Shown: positions 28,821 through 37,796 of the stretch, piece after piece
How the letters are laid out: every line of letters starts with the position of its first letter
Numbering within the stretch: the stretch's first letter is position 1
Assembly (NCBI RefSeq): GCF_004340665.1
Contig: NZ_SLWO01000002.1
Location: forward strand, 725,254-789,253
Source of the DNA: Pedobacter psychrotolerans
Lineage (GTDB): Bacteria > Bacteroidota > Bacteroidia > Sphingobacteriales > Sphingobacteriaceae
Direction: 5' to 3'
Length of the DNA stretch: 64,000 nucleotides
Translations under genes and position numbers: made by a program
Notes under the pieces: generated by a model
What the model was told of the DNA's origin: nothing
Database searches by the model: none
What the model saw: the letters and a program-made list of their open reading frames with translations, nothing else

Positions 28821-29900
28821 ATGAGCGATAAACTTAAAATAGGTATTAGTATAGGCGACGTGAACGGTATAGGTTTAGAGGTAATTATCAAAACGTTATC
28901 CAATGCAGCTATTTTAAATTATTGTATTCCAATTGTTTACGGACATACTAAAGTCTCATCTTTTCACAGAAAGGCAAATAACCTTGGTGATTTCAGTTTT
29001 AATGTGATCAATCACGCCAACCAGGCACAGGTTAAAAAGGCAAACATGATTAATTGCTGGGAAGAAGACGTAAAAATAGAACTTGGCCAGGTAACGCCCA
29101 CGGGTGGAAAATATGCGTTGTTATCACTTGAAAAAGCTACCGCCGATTTAGTAAGCGGTGAAATTGATGCTTTGGTTACGGGACCAATCAACAAACATAA
29201 CATTCAATCAGAGACCTTTACATTTCCAGGTCATACTGAATATTTACAGGAAAAAAGTGGCAGCAAAGATGTACTGATGTTCTTAATCAGCGAAAATTTA
29301 CGCGTAGGTGTAGTTACCGGGCATATTCCGGTTAAGGATGTTCCGACAGCAATTACAAAAGATAAAATCTTAAGTAAATTAAAGCTGATTAACGAGAGTT
29401 TAAAAAAGGATTTCTGGATTGAAAAACCGAAAATTGCTGTTCTGGGTTTAAATCCGCATGCCAGCGATAATGGTTTGCTGGGTGCCGAAGAGGCCGAAAT
29501 TATTACACCAGCCATTCAGGAAGCCTATGATAAAGGCATGATGGTTTTCGGACCCTACCCTGCTGATGGTTTCTTCGGAAATGGCAGTTACAAAAAATTT
29601 GATGCTGTTTTGGCGATGTATCACGATCAGGGACTAATTCCTTTTAAAACTTTAGCATTTCACAACGGCGTAAATTATACTGCAGGTTTAAATTTTGTAC
29701 GTACTTCTCCAGATCATGGTACCGGTTATGATATTGCTGGAAAAGACCTTGCAGATTCTACCTCATTTACAGAAGCTTTATTTTCGGCTATTCACATTGT
29801 GAAAAACCGCAGAGAACAAGAAGAAATGTTAAGTGGCCAATTGCGTTCTGGAGGTAAAATTGTGGAAACACAATTTGATATTAAAGATGACGCATCATAA
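28821..29900 (+). CDS. pdxA: 4-hydroxythreonine-4-phosphate dehydrogenase PdxA
   Basis: 359 residues. Start MSDKLKIGISIGDVNGIGLE matches PdxA. Motifs include VTGPINKHNI, GHTEYLQE, and the metal-binding text AMYHDQGLIPFK and RTSPDHGTGYDIAGK. PdxA oxidises 4-phosphohydroxy-threonine in the DXP-dependent pathway to pyridoxal phosphate. It is cytoplasmic and divergent from rsmA, a neighbour it also has in many other bacteria. The rhodanese gene follows after 56 bases. Confidence 0.96.
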   Translation: MSDKLKIGISIGDVNGIGLEVIIKTLSNAAILNYCIPIVYGHTKVSSFHRKANNLGDFSFNVINHANQAQVKKANMINCWEEDVKIELGQVTPTGGKYALLSLEKATADLVSGEIDALVTGPINKHNIQSETFTFPGHTEYLQEKSGSKDVLMFLISENLRVGVVTGHIPVKDVPTAITKDKILSKLKLINESLKKDFWIEKPKIAVLGLNPHASDNGLLGAEEAEIITPAIQEAYDKGMMVFGPYPADGFFGNGSYKKFDAVLAMYHDQGLIPFKTLAFHNGVNYTAGLNFVRTSPDHGTGYDIAGKDLADSTSFTEALFSAIHIVKNRREQEEMLSGQLRSGGKIVETQFDIKDDAS

Positions 29901-29956
29901 GATAACAAACCACAAGGTTTTTGAAACTTTATAGGCTTAATTAAAAGACAAAACCC

Positions 29957-30796
29957 ATGTCAAAATTATCCCCAATTATAAATCCAGAGGATTTATCTTC
30001 GCTTAATTTAAACGAAGATATCGTAATGATCGATGCGAGCGCCGGATCGAAAGCCCGCTACGAAGAGCAACACTTAGCTGGTTCATTATTTGTTGACGTG
30101 AATAATGATCTGGCCAATATTGGTGATTTTGCTAAAGGTGGCCGCCATCCATTACCAAAGTTGGATCAGTTCGCTCAGCTTTTGCAAAAACTCGGCATTA
30201 CTGAAAACACATATGTTATCGTATATGATGATAAGAATGGAAGTAATGCTGCAGCAAGGCTATGGTGGATGCTGAGATCAATCGGACATAAAAAAGTTCA
30301 GGTAATAGACGGAGGATTTCAAGCAGCTGTAAAAGTTGGTTTCCCTACTACTAATCAAACAGAAATTCCAAAATCAGTTGGCGAATACCCAATATCATCG
30401 TGGAGTTTGCCGTTGTCTGATATTTATGAAGTGGAAGAAGTGGCAAAGCATAAAGAATATATGGTTATTGATGTTCGAGATGCTAACCGTTACGCTGGCC
30501 TTACTGAACCAATTGATACTATTGCTGGTCACATTCCAGGCGCCATCAATATTCCATTTACAGAAAATCTGAACGAGGAAGGACACTTTTTATCTCCTGA
30601 TGTGCTAAAAGAAAAATATATTGCTGCTTTAGCCACCATAAAACCTGAAAATGTGATTGTGCACTGTGGGTCTGGCATTACAGCTTGTCACACTCTTCTG
30701 GCAATGGATTACGCAGGTTTGCCCATTCCAAAACTTTACGTTGGCTCATGGAGCGAATGGAGCAGAAACAATAAAGAAATGATTTTAAAAAGCTAA
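29957..30796 (+). CDS. Two-domain sulfurtransferase (rhodanese/MST type)
   Basis: 279 residues made of two rhodanese domains. The N-terminal domain has DASAGSKARYEEQHLAGS, and the C-terminal domain holds the active-site loop IVHCGSGITACHTLLAM with Cys at about residue 236. The CGSGITA loop is typical of thiosulfate/3-mercaptopyruvate sulfurtransferases (TST/SseA type). It should move sulfane sulfur from thiosulfate or mercaptopyruvate to cyanide or a thiol. No signal peptide, so cytoplasmic. Confidence 0.92.
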   Translation: MSKLSPIINPEDLSSLNLNEDIVMIDASAGSKARYEEQHLAGSLFVDVNNDLANIGDFAKGGRHPLPKLDQFAQLLQKLGITENTYVIVYDDKNGSNAAARLWWMLRSIGHKKVQVIDGGFQAAVKVGFPTTNQTEIPKSVGEYPISSWSLPLSDIYEVEEVAKHKEYMVIDVRDANRYAGLTEPIDTIAGHIPGAINIPFTENLNEEGHFLSPDVLKEKYIAALATIKPENVIVHCGSGITACHTLLAMDYAGLPIPKLYVGSWSEWSRNNKEMILKS

Positions 30797-30879
30797 ACCT
30801 GTGAGCTTTTTAAAACCTCATCGGTTTTTTAAATAGATAACAATTTTAAAAAACATTTTTAATCTAATTATTTTATCCA

Positions 30880-30887
30880 TACATTTG
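30880..30887 (+). promoter_or_regulatory. -7 box TACATTTG of the DUF177-rpmF operon
   Basis: Exact TAnnTTTG match 22 bases before the TTG start of the DUF177 gene; likely promoter for the ribosomal/fatty-acid operon. Confidence 0.45.
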
Positions 30888-30909
30888 CAGGCTAAAATTT
30901 TACAGTACT

Positions 30910-31440
30910 TTGAACCCACTAAAACAATTTTCTATACCGTTTACCGGACTAAAATTGGGAACTCATCAGTTTGATTATGAACTGGATGACAGTTTCTTTA
31001 GTGCTTTTGAGTATTCGTTAATTAAAAGCGGCAATTTAAAGGTTAACCTTGAACTTGATAAGCAAGAGACCATGTTGCTTTTAAAATATAAAGTTGCTGG
31101 GACATTAAATTTAGATTGCGATAAATGTTTATCGGAATTTGCTTACCCGGTTAACCTATACGAAAGACAAATTGTAAAATTTGCAGGAGATGAACTGGAA
31201 AGCGATGATGAAGAAATCATTTCGTTAAGCCGTAAAGATTCTGAGATTGATATATCAGGTCCACTATATGAAATGATAAACGTTTCGGTACCCTATATCA
31301 AAAATTGTGAGCAGGCAGGTAAAGAGTGTGATCAGGAAATGATTGATCGCTTAGAACAACTCTCTATCGATAAGCAGGCAGAAGAAAATGAACAAACAAG
31401 CGACCCACGTTGGGAAGCCCTTAATAAGTTAAAAAAATAA
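30910..31440 (+). CDS. DUF177 (YceD-like) protein
   Basis: 176 residues with a TTG start (NPLKQFSIPFTGLKLGTHQF follows). The central Cys pair LNLDCDKCLSEFAYPV and the later KNCEQAGKEC match DUF177. YceD homologues sit upstream of rpmF in most bacteria and have been linked to 23S rRNA accumulation. The gene leads a same-strand series with rpmF (15-base gap), plsX, fabH, accB and accC. It is probably co-expressed with rpmF for ribosome assembly. Confidence 0.9.
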   Translation: MNPLKQFSIPFTGLKLGTHQFDYELDDSFFSAFEYSLIKSGNLKVNLELDKQETMLLLKYKVAGTLNLDCDKCLSEFAYPVNLYERQIVKFAGDELESDDEEIISLSRKDSEIDISGPLYEMINVSVPYIKNCEQAGKECDQEMIDRLEQLSIDKQAEENEQTSDPRWEALNKLKK

Positions 31441-31455
31441 TTAGATTATACACCA

Positions 31456-31647
31456 ATGGCACATCCAAAACGGAAAATCTCGAAACAGAGAAAAAATAAA
31501 AGAAGAACACACTACAAAGCAGTGACACCTTCTTTGGCAACTTGCGCAGCAACAGGTGCTATTCACGTACCTCACCGTGCATACAACGTTGATGGTAACC
31601 TATACTATAACGGTAAATTGGTTATCGAAAATACTCAAATCGGGTAA
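31456..31647 (+). CDS. rpmF: 50S ribosomal protein L32
   Basis: 63 residues: MAHPKRKISKQRKNKRRTHY at the start, then a C-terminal domain AATGAIHVPHRAYNVDGNLYYNGKLVI. It is a component of the large subunit near the peptidyl transferase region. The zinc-binding CxxC pairs of some L32 proteins are reduced here to a single Cys (ATCAATG), so this is the zinc-free type. It sits between DUF177 and plsX, as in most bacteria. Confidence 0.97.
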   Translation: MAHPKRKISKQRKNKRRTHYKAVTPSLATCAATGAIHVPHRAYNVDGNLYYNGKLVIENTQIG

Positions 31648-31661
31648 TTTTCTTAAGAAAT

Positions 31662-31737
31662 TGTTTGTGTTTTCAGCGGCTTTAGTCATACCTTAGTCCA
31701 CTGAAAATTTAGGATTTAACCTAACTTAACACAAACA
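31662..31737 (+). promoter_or_regulatory. Nested inverted repeat between rpmF and plsX
   Basis: A 10-bp outer stem (31662-31671 with 31728-31737, TGTTTGTGTT/AACACAAACA) surrounds a 7-bp inner stem (TTTTCAG/CTGAAAA, 31670-31676 with 31701-31707). It lies just after the rpmF stop and ends 10 bases before plsX. It could be an attenuator or processing site; function is inference. Confidence 0.4.
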
Positions 31738-31747
31738 GATTTTTTCG

Positions 31748-32689
31748 ATGAAAATAGGCCTCGACATAATGGGCGGAGACTACGCTCCCAAAGCAATTGT
31801 TTTGGGAGCAATAGCAGCTCATCAATCGCTAAACGCCGGAGAACATATTGTTCTTATCGGTGATACCGAACAGATTAAACCCATTCTTGCAGAAGAAGGT
31901 TTTAATCCGGATCATTTTGAATACGTTCATACTGATGAAGTTATTGGTATGGGTGAACATCCCACCAAAGCAATCGTTCAGAAACCAAATTCGAGCATTG
32001 CGGTTGGTTTTAATCTTCTTAAAGAGGGTAAAATCGATTCATTCGCAAGTGCAGGTAATTCTGGCGCCATGTTAGTTGGCGCTGTATTCAGCGTTAAAAC
32101 TATTCCGGGCATCATTCGTCCATGTTTGTGTTCCATTCTTCCAAAACTGAAAGGCGGTACAGGTCTGTTATTAGATGTGGGTGCCAATTCCGATTGTAAA
32201 CCAGATATTTTATTGCAATTTGGTGTTTTAGGCAGCTTATATGCAGAAAATTTATTCAAAATAGATAATCCAAGGGTTGCTTTAATGAATATTGGCGAAG
32301 AAGATGAAAAAGGCAACATGCTTAGTATGGCTACTTTTCCTTTAATGAAAGAAACCGATCGGTTTAATTTTGTAGGTAATGTAGAAGGAAGGGATCTTTT
32401 TAATGATAAATCAGATGTAATTGTTTGCGATGGTTTTACTGGAAATGTAATGCTTAAATTAGCAGAATCTTTCTATGTAATCACGATCAAAAAAGGATTA
32501 AAAGATGAATTTTTCGATCGGTTTAACTACGAACAGTATGGTGGAAGTCCGGTTTTAGGCGTTAACGCTCCTGTTGTTATCGGACATGGAATTTCCAGTC
32601 CGTTAGCTGTTAAAAATATGGTTCTTCAATCCAGAGAAATGATTACTACAGGATTGGTAGAAAAAATTAGAGTGGCATTTAAAAATTAA
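31748..32689 (+). CDS. plsX: Phosphate acyltransferase PlsX
   Basis: 313 residues. The start [20 protein letters not shown] and the later text [27 protein letters not shown] and [16 protein letters not shown] are PlsX signatures. PlsX makes acyl-phosphate from acyl-ACP, feeding PlsY for glycerolipid synthesis. It is a peripheral membrane enzyme. It is followed 14 bases later by fabH, linking phospholipid and fatty-acid synthesis. Confidence 0.97.
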   Translation: MKIGLDIMGGDYAPKAIVLGAIAAHQSLNAGEHIVLIGDTEQIKPILAEEGFNPDHFEYVHTDEVIGMGEHPTKAIVQKPNSSIAVGFNLLKEGKIDSFASAGNSGAMLVGAVFSVKTIPGIIRPCLCSILPKLKGGTGLLLDVGANSDCKPDILLQFGVLGSLYAENLFKIDNPRVALMNIGEEDEKGNMLSMATFPLMKETDRFNFVGNVEGRDLFNDKSDVIVCDGFTGNVMLKLAESFYVITIKKGLKDEFFDRFNYEQYGGSPVLGVNAPVVIGHGISSPLAVKNMVLQSREMITTGLVEKIRVAFKN

Positions 32690-32703
32690 CAAAAATTCTT
32701 AAA

Positions 32704-33702
32704 ATGAGTAAAATTCATGCTGCTATTACGGCAGTAAATGGTTACGTCCCCGACTATGTGCTCACCAACGCAGAGTTAGAAACCATGGTTGATACTTCTG
32801 ACGAATGGATTACCAGCAGAACGGGTATTAAAGAACGTAGAATTTTAAAAGGTGAAGGTTTAGGCACATCAGATATGGCTGTTCATGCTGTAAATGGCTT
32901 GCTTAAGAAGAGAGGAATAGACGCAAAAGAAATTGAGCTCATTATTTTTTGTACCACTACCCCAGATTTTACTTTTCCGGCGACAGCCAACGTACTGGCA
33001 GATAAAATTGGTGCCATTAATGCCTGGGGTTACGATTTACAGGCCGCGTGCTCTGGTTTTTTATTTGGATTAGTAACAGGTGCATCTTTCGTAGAATCTG
33101 GAAGACATAAAAAAGTTTTAGTTGTTGGTGGAGATAAAATGTCATCTATCATCAATTATGAAGACCGTACCACTTGCATCATTTTTGGTGACGGTTGTGG
33201 TTGTGCTTTATTAGAACCCAACGAAGAAGGCCTGGGTGTTCAGGATTCTATCCTTAGAACTGATGGTGCAGGCCGAAATTTCCTGGGTATGAAAGGTGGC
33301 GGTTCAGTTCAGCCAGCTACGCACGAAAGCATTGATGCTAAACTACATTATGCACATCAGGAAGGTCCAACGGTATTTAAATTTGCGGTAACCAATATGG
33401 CAGATGTTGCTGCTGAAATTATGGAACGCAATAATCTAACTCCTAATGATGTAGCTTGGTTAGTGCCACATCAGGCCAATAAACGCATTATCGATGCCAC
33501 GGCAAATCGGATGGGTGTAACATTGGATAAAGTAATGATCAATATTGAACGTTACGGAAATACCACTAACGGAACCATTCCATTATGCTTATGGGAATGG
33601 GAAAGCAGATTAAAAAAAGGCGACAACATTGTATTAGCGGCTTTTGGTGGTGGCTTTACATGGGGTTCAATTTACCTTAAATGGGCATACGATTCAAATT
33701 AG
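32704..33702 (+). CDS. fabH: 3-oxoacyl-ACP synthase III FabH
   Basis: 332 residues. The catalytic Cys lies in [12 protein letters not shown], His in [11 protein letters not shown] and Asn in [13 protein letters not shown]. FabH condenses acetyl-CoA (or branched acyl-CoA) with malonyl-ACP to start type II fatty-acid synthesis. It lies in the canonical plsX-fabH-accB-accC order. The window has a second KAS III at 25079, about as long but lacking this operon context, so this copy is the housekeeping one. Confidence 0.97.
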   Translation: MSKIHAAITAVNGYVPDYVLTNAELETMVDTSDEWITSRTGIKERRILKGEGLGTSDMAVHAVNGLLKKRGIDAKEIELIIFCTTTPDFTFPATANVLADKIGAINAWGYDLQAACSGFLFGLVTGASFVESGRHKKVLVVGGDKMSSIINYEDRTTCIIFGDGCGCALLEPNEEGLGVQDSILRTDGAGRNFLGMKGGGSVQPATHESIDAKLHYAHQEGPTVFKFAVTNMADVAAEIMERNNLTPNDVAWLVPHQANKRIIDATANRMGVTLDKVMINIERYGNTTNGTIPLCLWEWESRLKKGDNIVLAAFGGGFTWGSIYLKWAYDSN

Positions 33703-33815
33703 CCTCAGTCGGAAGTCGAAAGTCTTCAGTCTGTTAACTATAAAATTTAAAACAAAAAAAGTATAACTTAGTTAATTCATTTATACACTATTTTTTACAT
33801 AACAAGGATTAAAAA

Positions 33816-34295
33816 ATGGATATCAAACAAATACAGGAACTGATTAAATTTGTTTCTCGTTCTGGAGTAAACGAAGTTGCTATTGAGCAAGAAAACTTCA
33901 AGATTACGATTAAAACAAACCATGCACCAACAGTTGTGAATGCTACCGTACCACAAGCGCCGCTTGTACAGGCAGCGGCTCCGGTTGCTACAGCTCCTAC
34001 TGCTCCAGTTGCGGCAACACCTGCTGTTCCAGCTACGGAAGAAGATGCATCAAAATACATTACCATTAAATCTCCAATGATTGGTACTTTTTACCGTTCA
34101 GCAAGTCCGGAAAAACCAATGTTTGTAAATGTTGGCGATGAGGTTGGTGTTGGTAAGGTTGTTTGTATCATAGAGGCTATGAAACTTTTTAATGAAATTG
34201 AAAGTGAAGTTTCAGGTCGTATCGTTAAAATTCTGGTTGATAATGCATCTCCGGTAGAATATGATCAACCATTATTTTTAGTAGAACCTATTTAA
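33816..34295 (+). CDS. accB: Biotin carboxyl carrier protein AccB
   Basis: 159 residues. The N-terminal helical region ([20 protein letters not shown]) leads through an Ala/Pro/Val-rich linker (about 38-70) to the biotinyl domain with the EAMKLFNEI motif, biotinylated at Lys123. AccB carries the carboxyl group between AccC and the carboxyltransferase AccAD in malonyl-CoA synthesis. accC lies 112 bases downstream, with a REP-like element between them. Confidence 0.97.
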   Translation: MDIKQIQELIKFVSRSGVNEVAIEQENFKITIKTNHAPTVVNATVPQAPLVQAAAPVATAPTAPVAATPAVPATEEDASKYITIKSPMIGTFYRSASPEKPMFVNVGDEVGVGKVVCIIEAMKLFNEIESEVSGRIVKILVDNASPVEYDQPLFLVEPI

Positions 34296-34308
34296 TTGTA
34301 AACATTTA

Positions 34309-34374
34309 CGTCACCCTGAATTTATTTCAGGGTCTTCTTTTTTAAATAGATGCTGAATTAAATTCAGCATGACG
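34309..34374 (+). repeat. REP-like palindromic element, family A (copy 1)
   Basis: Outer stem CGTCA/TGACG encloses two hairpins, CCCTGAA-TTTAT-TTCAGGG and TGCTGAA-TTAAA-TTCAGCA. It lies between accB and accC, so it is transcribed within the operon. Near copies occur at 52207 and 57352, with a decayed composite at 43605. Confidence 0.85.
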
Positions 34375-34407
34375 ATTATTTTAAAACAGAGACGAAAAGG
34401 AAAAATT

Positions 34408-35748
34408 ATGTTTAAAAAAATACTGATTGCCAACAGGGGGGAAATTGCATTACGTATTATCCGTACCTGTAAGGAAATGGGCATCAAAACGGTTGCTGTT
34501 TACTCTACCGCCGATCGCGAAAGTTTGCATGTACGTTTTGCTGATGAGGCTGTTTGTATTGGTCCTCCACCAAGTAAAGATTCTTATTTAAATATCCCTA
34601 ATATCATCTCGGCTGCAGAATTAACTAATGCCGATGCCATTCACCCGGGTTACGGTTTCTTATCAGAAAATGCTAAGTTTTCTAATATTTGTCGTGAATA
34701 TAACATCAAATTCATTGGTGCTACACCTGAACAAATCAATGGTATGGGCGATAAAGCCTCTGCAAAAGAAACGATGAAAATCGCAGGTGTTCCTACTATT
34801 CCTGGATCAGAAGGTTTGCTTACCAGCGTTAAAGAAGGTATTGCTATTGCTAACGAAATGGGTTATCCAATTATTTTAAAAGCTACTGCCGGTGGCGGTG
34901 GTCGCGGAATGAGGGTGGTTTGGAAAGATGAAGATTTTGAAAATGCATGGGATAGTGCACGTCAGGAATCTGGAGCCGCATTTGGTAATGATGGTTTATA
35001 CTTAGAAAAATATATCGAAGATCCGCGCCACATTGAAATCCAGATTATTGGTGACCAATATGGTAAAGCTTGTCATTTATCAGAACGTGATTGCTCTATT
35101 CAACGCCGTCACCAGAAATTAGTGGAGGAATCTCCATCACCTTTTATGACGGACGAACTTCGTGTTAGAATGGGTGAAGCAGCCATTAAAGGTGCACAAG
35201 CTGTAAATTACGAAGGTGCAGGAACAATCGAATTTTTGGTTGATAAACACCGTAACTTCTATTTTATGGAAATGAATACACGTATTCAGGTAGAGCATCC
35301 GGTAACTGAAGAGGTGATTAACTTCGATTTAATCAAGGAACAAATTAAAGTGGCTGCCGGAATTCCAATTTCAGGTAAAAATTATTTTCCAAATATGCAT
35401 GCCATTGAGTGTCGTATCAATGCAGAAGATCCTGCCAATAATTTCCGTCCTTCCCCAGGAAGAATTACCAATTTCCACTCTCCGGGCGGACATGGTGTTC
35501 GTGTAGATACGCATGTTTATGCTGGTTATTCCATTCCTTCAAATTACGATTCAATGATTGCAAAGTTGATTTGTGTGGCGCAAACCCGCGAAGAAGCCAT
35601 ATGTACCATGGAGCGTGCTTTAGGTGAATTTGTAATTGAAGGCATCAAAACTACCATTCCATTCCATTTACAATTGATGAAAGATCCTAATTTCAGAGCA
35701 GGAAATTTCACCACGAAATTCATGGAAACATTCGAATTTTCAGAATAA
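34408..35748 (+). CDS. accC: Acetyl-CoA carboxylase, biotin carboxylase subunit
   Basis: 446 residues from the ATG at 34408 ([20 protein letters not shown]), which has AAAAGG eight bases upstream; the longer frame from 34369 begins inside the repeat element and is unlikely. ATP-grasp motifs include [41 protein letters not shown] and [16 protein letters not shown]. AccC carboxylates biotin on AccB using ATP and bicarbonate. A strong terminator follows at 35772. Confidence 0.97.
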   Translation: MFKKILIANRGEIALRIIRTCKEMGIKTVAVYSTADRESLHVRFADEAVCIGPPPSKDSYLNIPNIISAAELTNADAIHPGYGFLSENAKFSNICREYNIKFIGATPEQINGMGDKASAKETMKIAGVPTIPGSEGLLTSVKEGIAIANEMGYPIILKATAGGGGRGMRVVWKDEDFENAWDSARQESGAAFGNDGLYLEKYIEDPRHIEIQIIGDQYGKACHLSERDCSIQRRHQKLVEESPSPFMTDELRVRMGEAAIKGAQAVNYEGAGTIEFLVDKHRNFYFMEMNTRIQVEHPVTEEVINFDLIKEQIKVAAGIPISGKNYFPNMHAIECRINAEDPANNFRPSPGRITNFHSPGGHGVRVDTHVYAGYSIPSNYDSMIAKLICVAQTREEAICTMERALGEFVIEGIKTTIPFHLQLMKDPNFRAGNFTTKFMETFEFSE

Positions 35749-35771
35749 AATCTTACTAATAGATAAATATT

Positions 35772-35805
35772 AATCCCATTTTGGTAAAACAAAATGGGAT
35801 TTTTG
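35772..35805 (+). terminator. Intrinsic terminator of the fatty-acid operon
   Basis: 12-bp perfect stem (35772-35783 with 35790-35801), 6-base loop, then a T run. It follows accC and precedes the toxin module. Confidence 0.85.
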
Positions 35806-35843
35806 CTTATTTAAATTTTGGAATTATTTTATTAAATTTGATT

Positions 35844-36041
35844 ATGGAAACATTAATTGTACATCCCGAAAATAAGGCTCAATTGAATGCTATAAAACAA
35901 GTTTTAAAAGCGATGAAAATTTCTTTCGAAAAAGAGGAAAAAGCATATAATCCTGAGTTTGTAGAAAAGATTTTACAAGGTGATAGGGATTTCGCAGAAG
36001 GAAAATTTACTAAAATTGATTTAGATAATCTATGGAAGTAG
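35844..36041 (+). CDS. Antitoxin of a YoeB-type module (DUF2683-like)
   Basis: 65 residues from the ATG at 35844 (METLIVHPENKAQLNAIKQV); the longer frame from 35781 starts inside the terminator stem. The protein has an N-terminal strand/helix dimerisation part (LKAMKISFEKEEK) and a flexible acidic C terminus (KIDLDNLWK). This form of short antitoxin (DUF2683-like) pairs with YoeB toxins in Bacteroidota. Its end overlaps the toxin gene by 10 bases. Confidence 0.82.
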   Translation: METLIVHPENKAQLNAIKQVLKAMKISFEKEEKAYNPEFVEKILQGDRDFAEGKFTKIDLDNLWK

Positions 36042-36298
36042 TTTTTCTTCCTACCGCTAATGAAGATTTAATCTTTTGGAAAAAATCAGGAAATATAACT
36101 ATACAAAACAAAATTCATCAGCTGCTAATTGCAATAAGCAATTCACCATTTGAAGGCATTGGAAAACCTGAAGCATTAAAACATAAATTAACAGGAAAAT
36201 GGTCAAGAAGAATAAATTCTGAACATAGAATTGTTTATGAAGTTTTAGAGAAGGAACAGATCATTAAAATACATTCCTTAAAAAGCCATTATAATTAA
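36032..36298 (+). CDS. yoeB: YoeB-family ribosome-dependent mRNA interferase
   Basis: 88 residues with the complete YoeB profile: LPTANEDLIFWKKSGN, INQLL-type helix INKIHQLL-like (KIHQLLIAISN), PFEGIGKPEALKHKL, WSRRINSEHRIVYEV and a terminal HSLKSHYN. The catalytic Glu, Arg and His (GKWSRRINSEHRIVY, SHYN) are in place, so the toxin is likely active. YoeB cleaves mRNA in the ribosomal A site. It forms an operon with the antitoxin and ends before a terminator at 36361. Confidence 0.93.
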   Translation: MEVVFLPTANEDLIFWKKSGNITIQNKIHQLLIAISNSPFEGIGKPEALKHKLTGKWSRRINSEHRIVYEVLEKEQIIKIHSLKSHYN

Positions 36299-36360
36299 TA
36301 TTGAACTCAGTACCTGAAATTTTTAATAAAAGCATAAACTATTTCTATATTTAACACGTA

Positions 36361-36394
36361 AATACCATTCTATTCATTTAGAATGGTATTTTTG
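36361..36394 (+). terminator. Terminator stem overlapping tatC -7 box
   Basis: 12-bp perfect stem (36361-36372 with 36379-36390, 6-base loop) followed by TTTTTG. The last bases also spell TATTTTTG (36387-36394), a perfect -7 box 8 bases before the tatC ATG. The same DNA seems to end the toxin transcript and start the tatC transcript. Confidence 0.7.
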
Positions 36395-36402
36395 TTTTCA
36401 AC

Positions 36403-37287
36403 ATGAGCGACACTACAGAAAAAACATCCCTACGAAAAGCAATCGGGCAAAAAGGAACAACTTTAGAGGCAGAAATGTCATTTTTTGACCATCTTGACGT
36501 TCTTCGCAAGCATTTAATCAGAGCCGTAATTGCCATAGGTGTATTTACAGGTATCGCCTTTTACTTTAATGAAGAAATTTTAGATAAGGTTATTTTCGGT
36601 CCTAAAAAACCTGATTTCTGGACCTACAGAATGATGTGCAAACTGGTTGAAAATTTTCCATCACTGGGTAAAGATATGTGTATCACCAAAATTAATGGTG
36701 AAATTATCAATACTGAAATGGCAGGTCAGTTTAACTTGCAGCTAAATGTTTGTGTGATGTGTGGTATAATTGCAGGTTTCCCCTACTTGCTTTGGGAAAT
36801 CTGGCGTTTCATTAAACCCGCTTTACACGAAAATGAACGTAAATCTGCCAGTGGATTTGTATTTTTCGCATCAGTTTTATTCATTATCGGTATTCTTTTC
36901 GGATACTTTGTTGTTTGTCCGCTTTCAGTTAATTTCCTAACAGGTTATACAGTAAGTGCAGAAATCAAAAATACCTTTACTGTAGATTCTTATCTTTCTT
37001 CTGTAGCTACACTAACCTTAGGAACTGGTATCATTTTCGAACTTCCAGTGATTATTTTCATCTTATCAAAATTGGGATTAATGACACCTAAGCTGATGAG
37101 ATCAAGCAGAAGATACGCAGCGGTGATTATCTTGATTATAGCGGCCATTGTAACACCAACACCAGATATTATGACCATGTTGATTGTGGCCACACCTTTA
37201 TTCTTATTATATGAATTAAGTATTTTCGTATCTGCATATATCGAAAGAAAGAAGAAAAAGGCAGATGCGGCTTTCTACGCTAACTAA
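36403..37287 (+). CDS. tatC: Sec-independent translocase subunit TatC
   Basis: 294 residues with six hydrophobic helices. N-terminal EMSFFDHLDVLRKHLIRAVI holds the Glu-His-Leu-Arg motif that binds the twin-arginine signal, and FPYLLWEIWRFIKPALHENE and TPTPDIMTMLIVATPLFLLYE are TatC signatures. TatC is the signal-peptide receptor of the Tat pathway in the inner membrane. tatA is not adjacent. rpiB follows after 45 bases on the same strand. Confidence 0.96.
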   Translation: MSDTTEKTSLRKAIGQKGTTLEAEMSFFDHLDVLRKHLIRAVIAIGVFTGIAFYFNEEILDKVIFGPKKPDFWTYRMMCKLVENFPSLGKDMCITKINGEIINTEMAGQFNLQLNVCVMCGIIAGFPYLLWEIWRFIKPALHENERKSASGFVFFASVLFIIGILFGYFVVCPLSVNFLTGYTVSAEIKNTFTVDSYLSSVATLTLGTGIIFELPVIIFILSKLGLMTPKLMRSSRRYAAVIILIIAAIVTPTPDIMTMLIVATPLFLLYELSIFVSAYIERKKKKADAAFYAN

Positions 37288-37332
37288 CAAAAACATTACG
37301 AACAGATTTTATAATTCTGTATAAATTTGAAC

Positions 37333-37770
37333 ATGTCTGAGACTAAGATAAAAATCGCTATTGGCGGAGATCATGCAGGCTTTGAATACAAGGAAGTGCT
37401 AAAGGATTTTTTAAAAGATTATGAAGTAAAAGATTTCGGACCGCATTCTTCAGCCTCAGTAGATTATCCAGACTTTGCACACTCAGTGGCTTCCGCCGTG
37501 GAAAATGGTGAATTTACTTATGGCATACTACTTTGCGGATCAGCTAATGGTGTAGCCATTACAGCCAATAAACATAGCGCAATCAGAGCTGGCCTATGTT
37601 GGGAAAACGAAGTTGCAGCATTGGTTCGCAAACATAATAATGCTAATGTTTTATGTATTCCAGCGAGATTTATATCAGAAGAACAGGCAAAAGAAATTAC
37701 AACAACTTTTTTAAATACCGCATTTGAAGGTGGTCGTCATCAAATTAGAGTTGATAAAATTTCATGTTAA
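37333..37770 (+). CDS. rpiB: Ribose-5-phosphate isomerase B
   Basis: 145 residues from ATG 37333 (MSETKIKIAIGGDHAGFEYK); an in-frame TTG 6 bases upstream is weaker. RpiB motifs: GGDHAGFEYK, DYPDFAHSVA, and the active-site Cys in LLCGSANGVAITANK. It interconverts ribose-5-phosphate and ribulose-5-phosphate. It lies between tatC and an M28 peptidase on the same strand with short gaps, probably one transcript. Confidence 0.95.
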   Translation: MSETKIKIAIGGDHAGFEYKEVLKDFLKDYEVKDFGPHSSASVDYPDFAHSVASAVENGEFTYGILLCGSANGVAITANKHSAIRAGLCWENEVAALVRKHNNANVLCIPARFISEEQAKEITTTFLNTAFEGGRHQIRVDKISC

Positions 37771-37796
37771 CTAAAAACTCATCTAACTATTCAATA

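Noticed and set aside
33809..34066. Antisense Ala/Gly-rich frame over accB
   Set aside because: It is the mirror of the Ala/Pro/Val linker of AccB.
34369..34407. Upstream start of accC (13 extra residues)
   Set aside because: Those codons lie at the end of a palindromic repeat; the ATG at 34408 has an upstream AAAAGG and gives the family N terminus.
35781..35843. Upstream start of the YoeB antitoxin
   Set aside because: The frame begins inside the accC terminator; METLIVHP at 35844 is the natural start.
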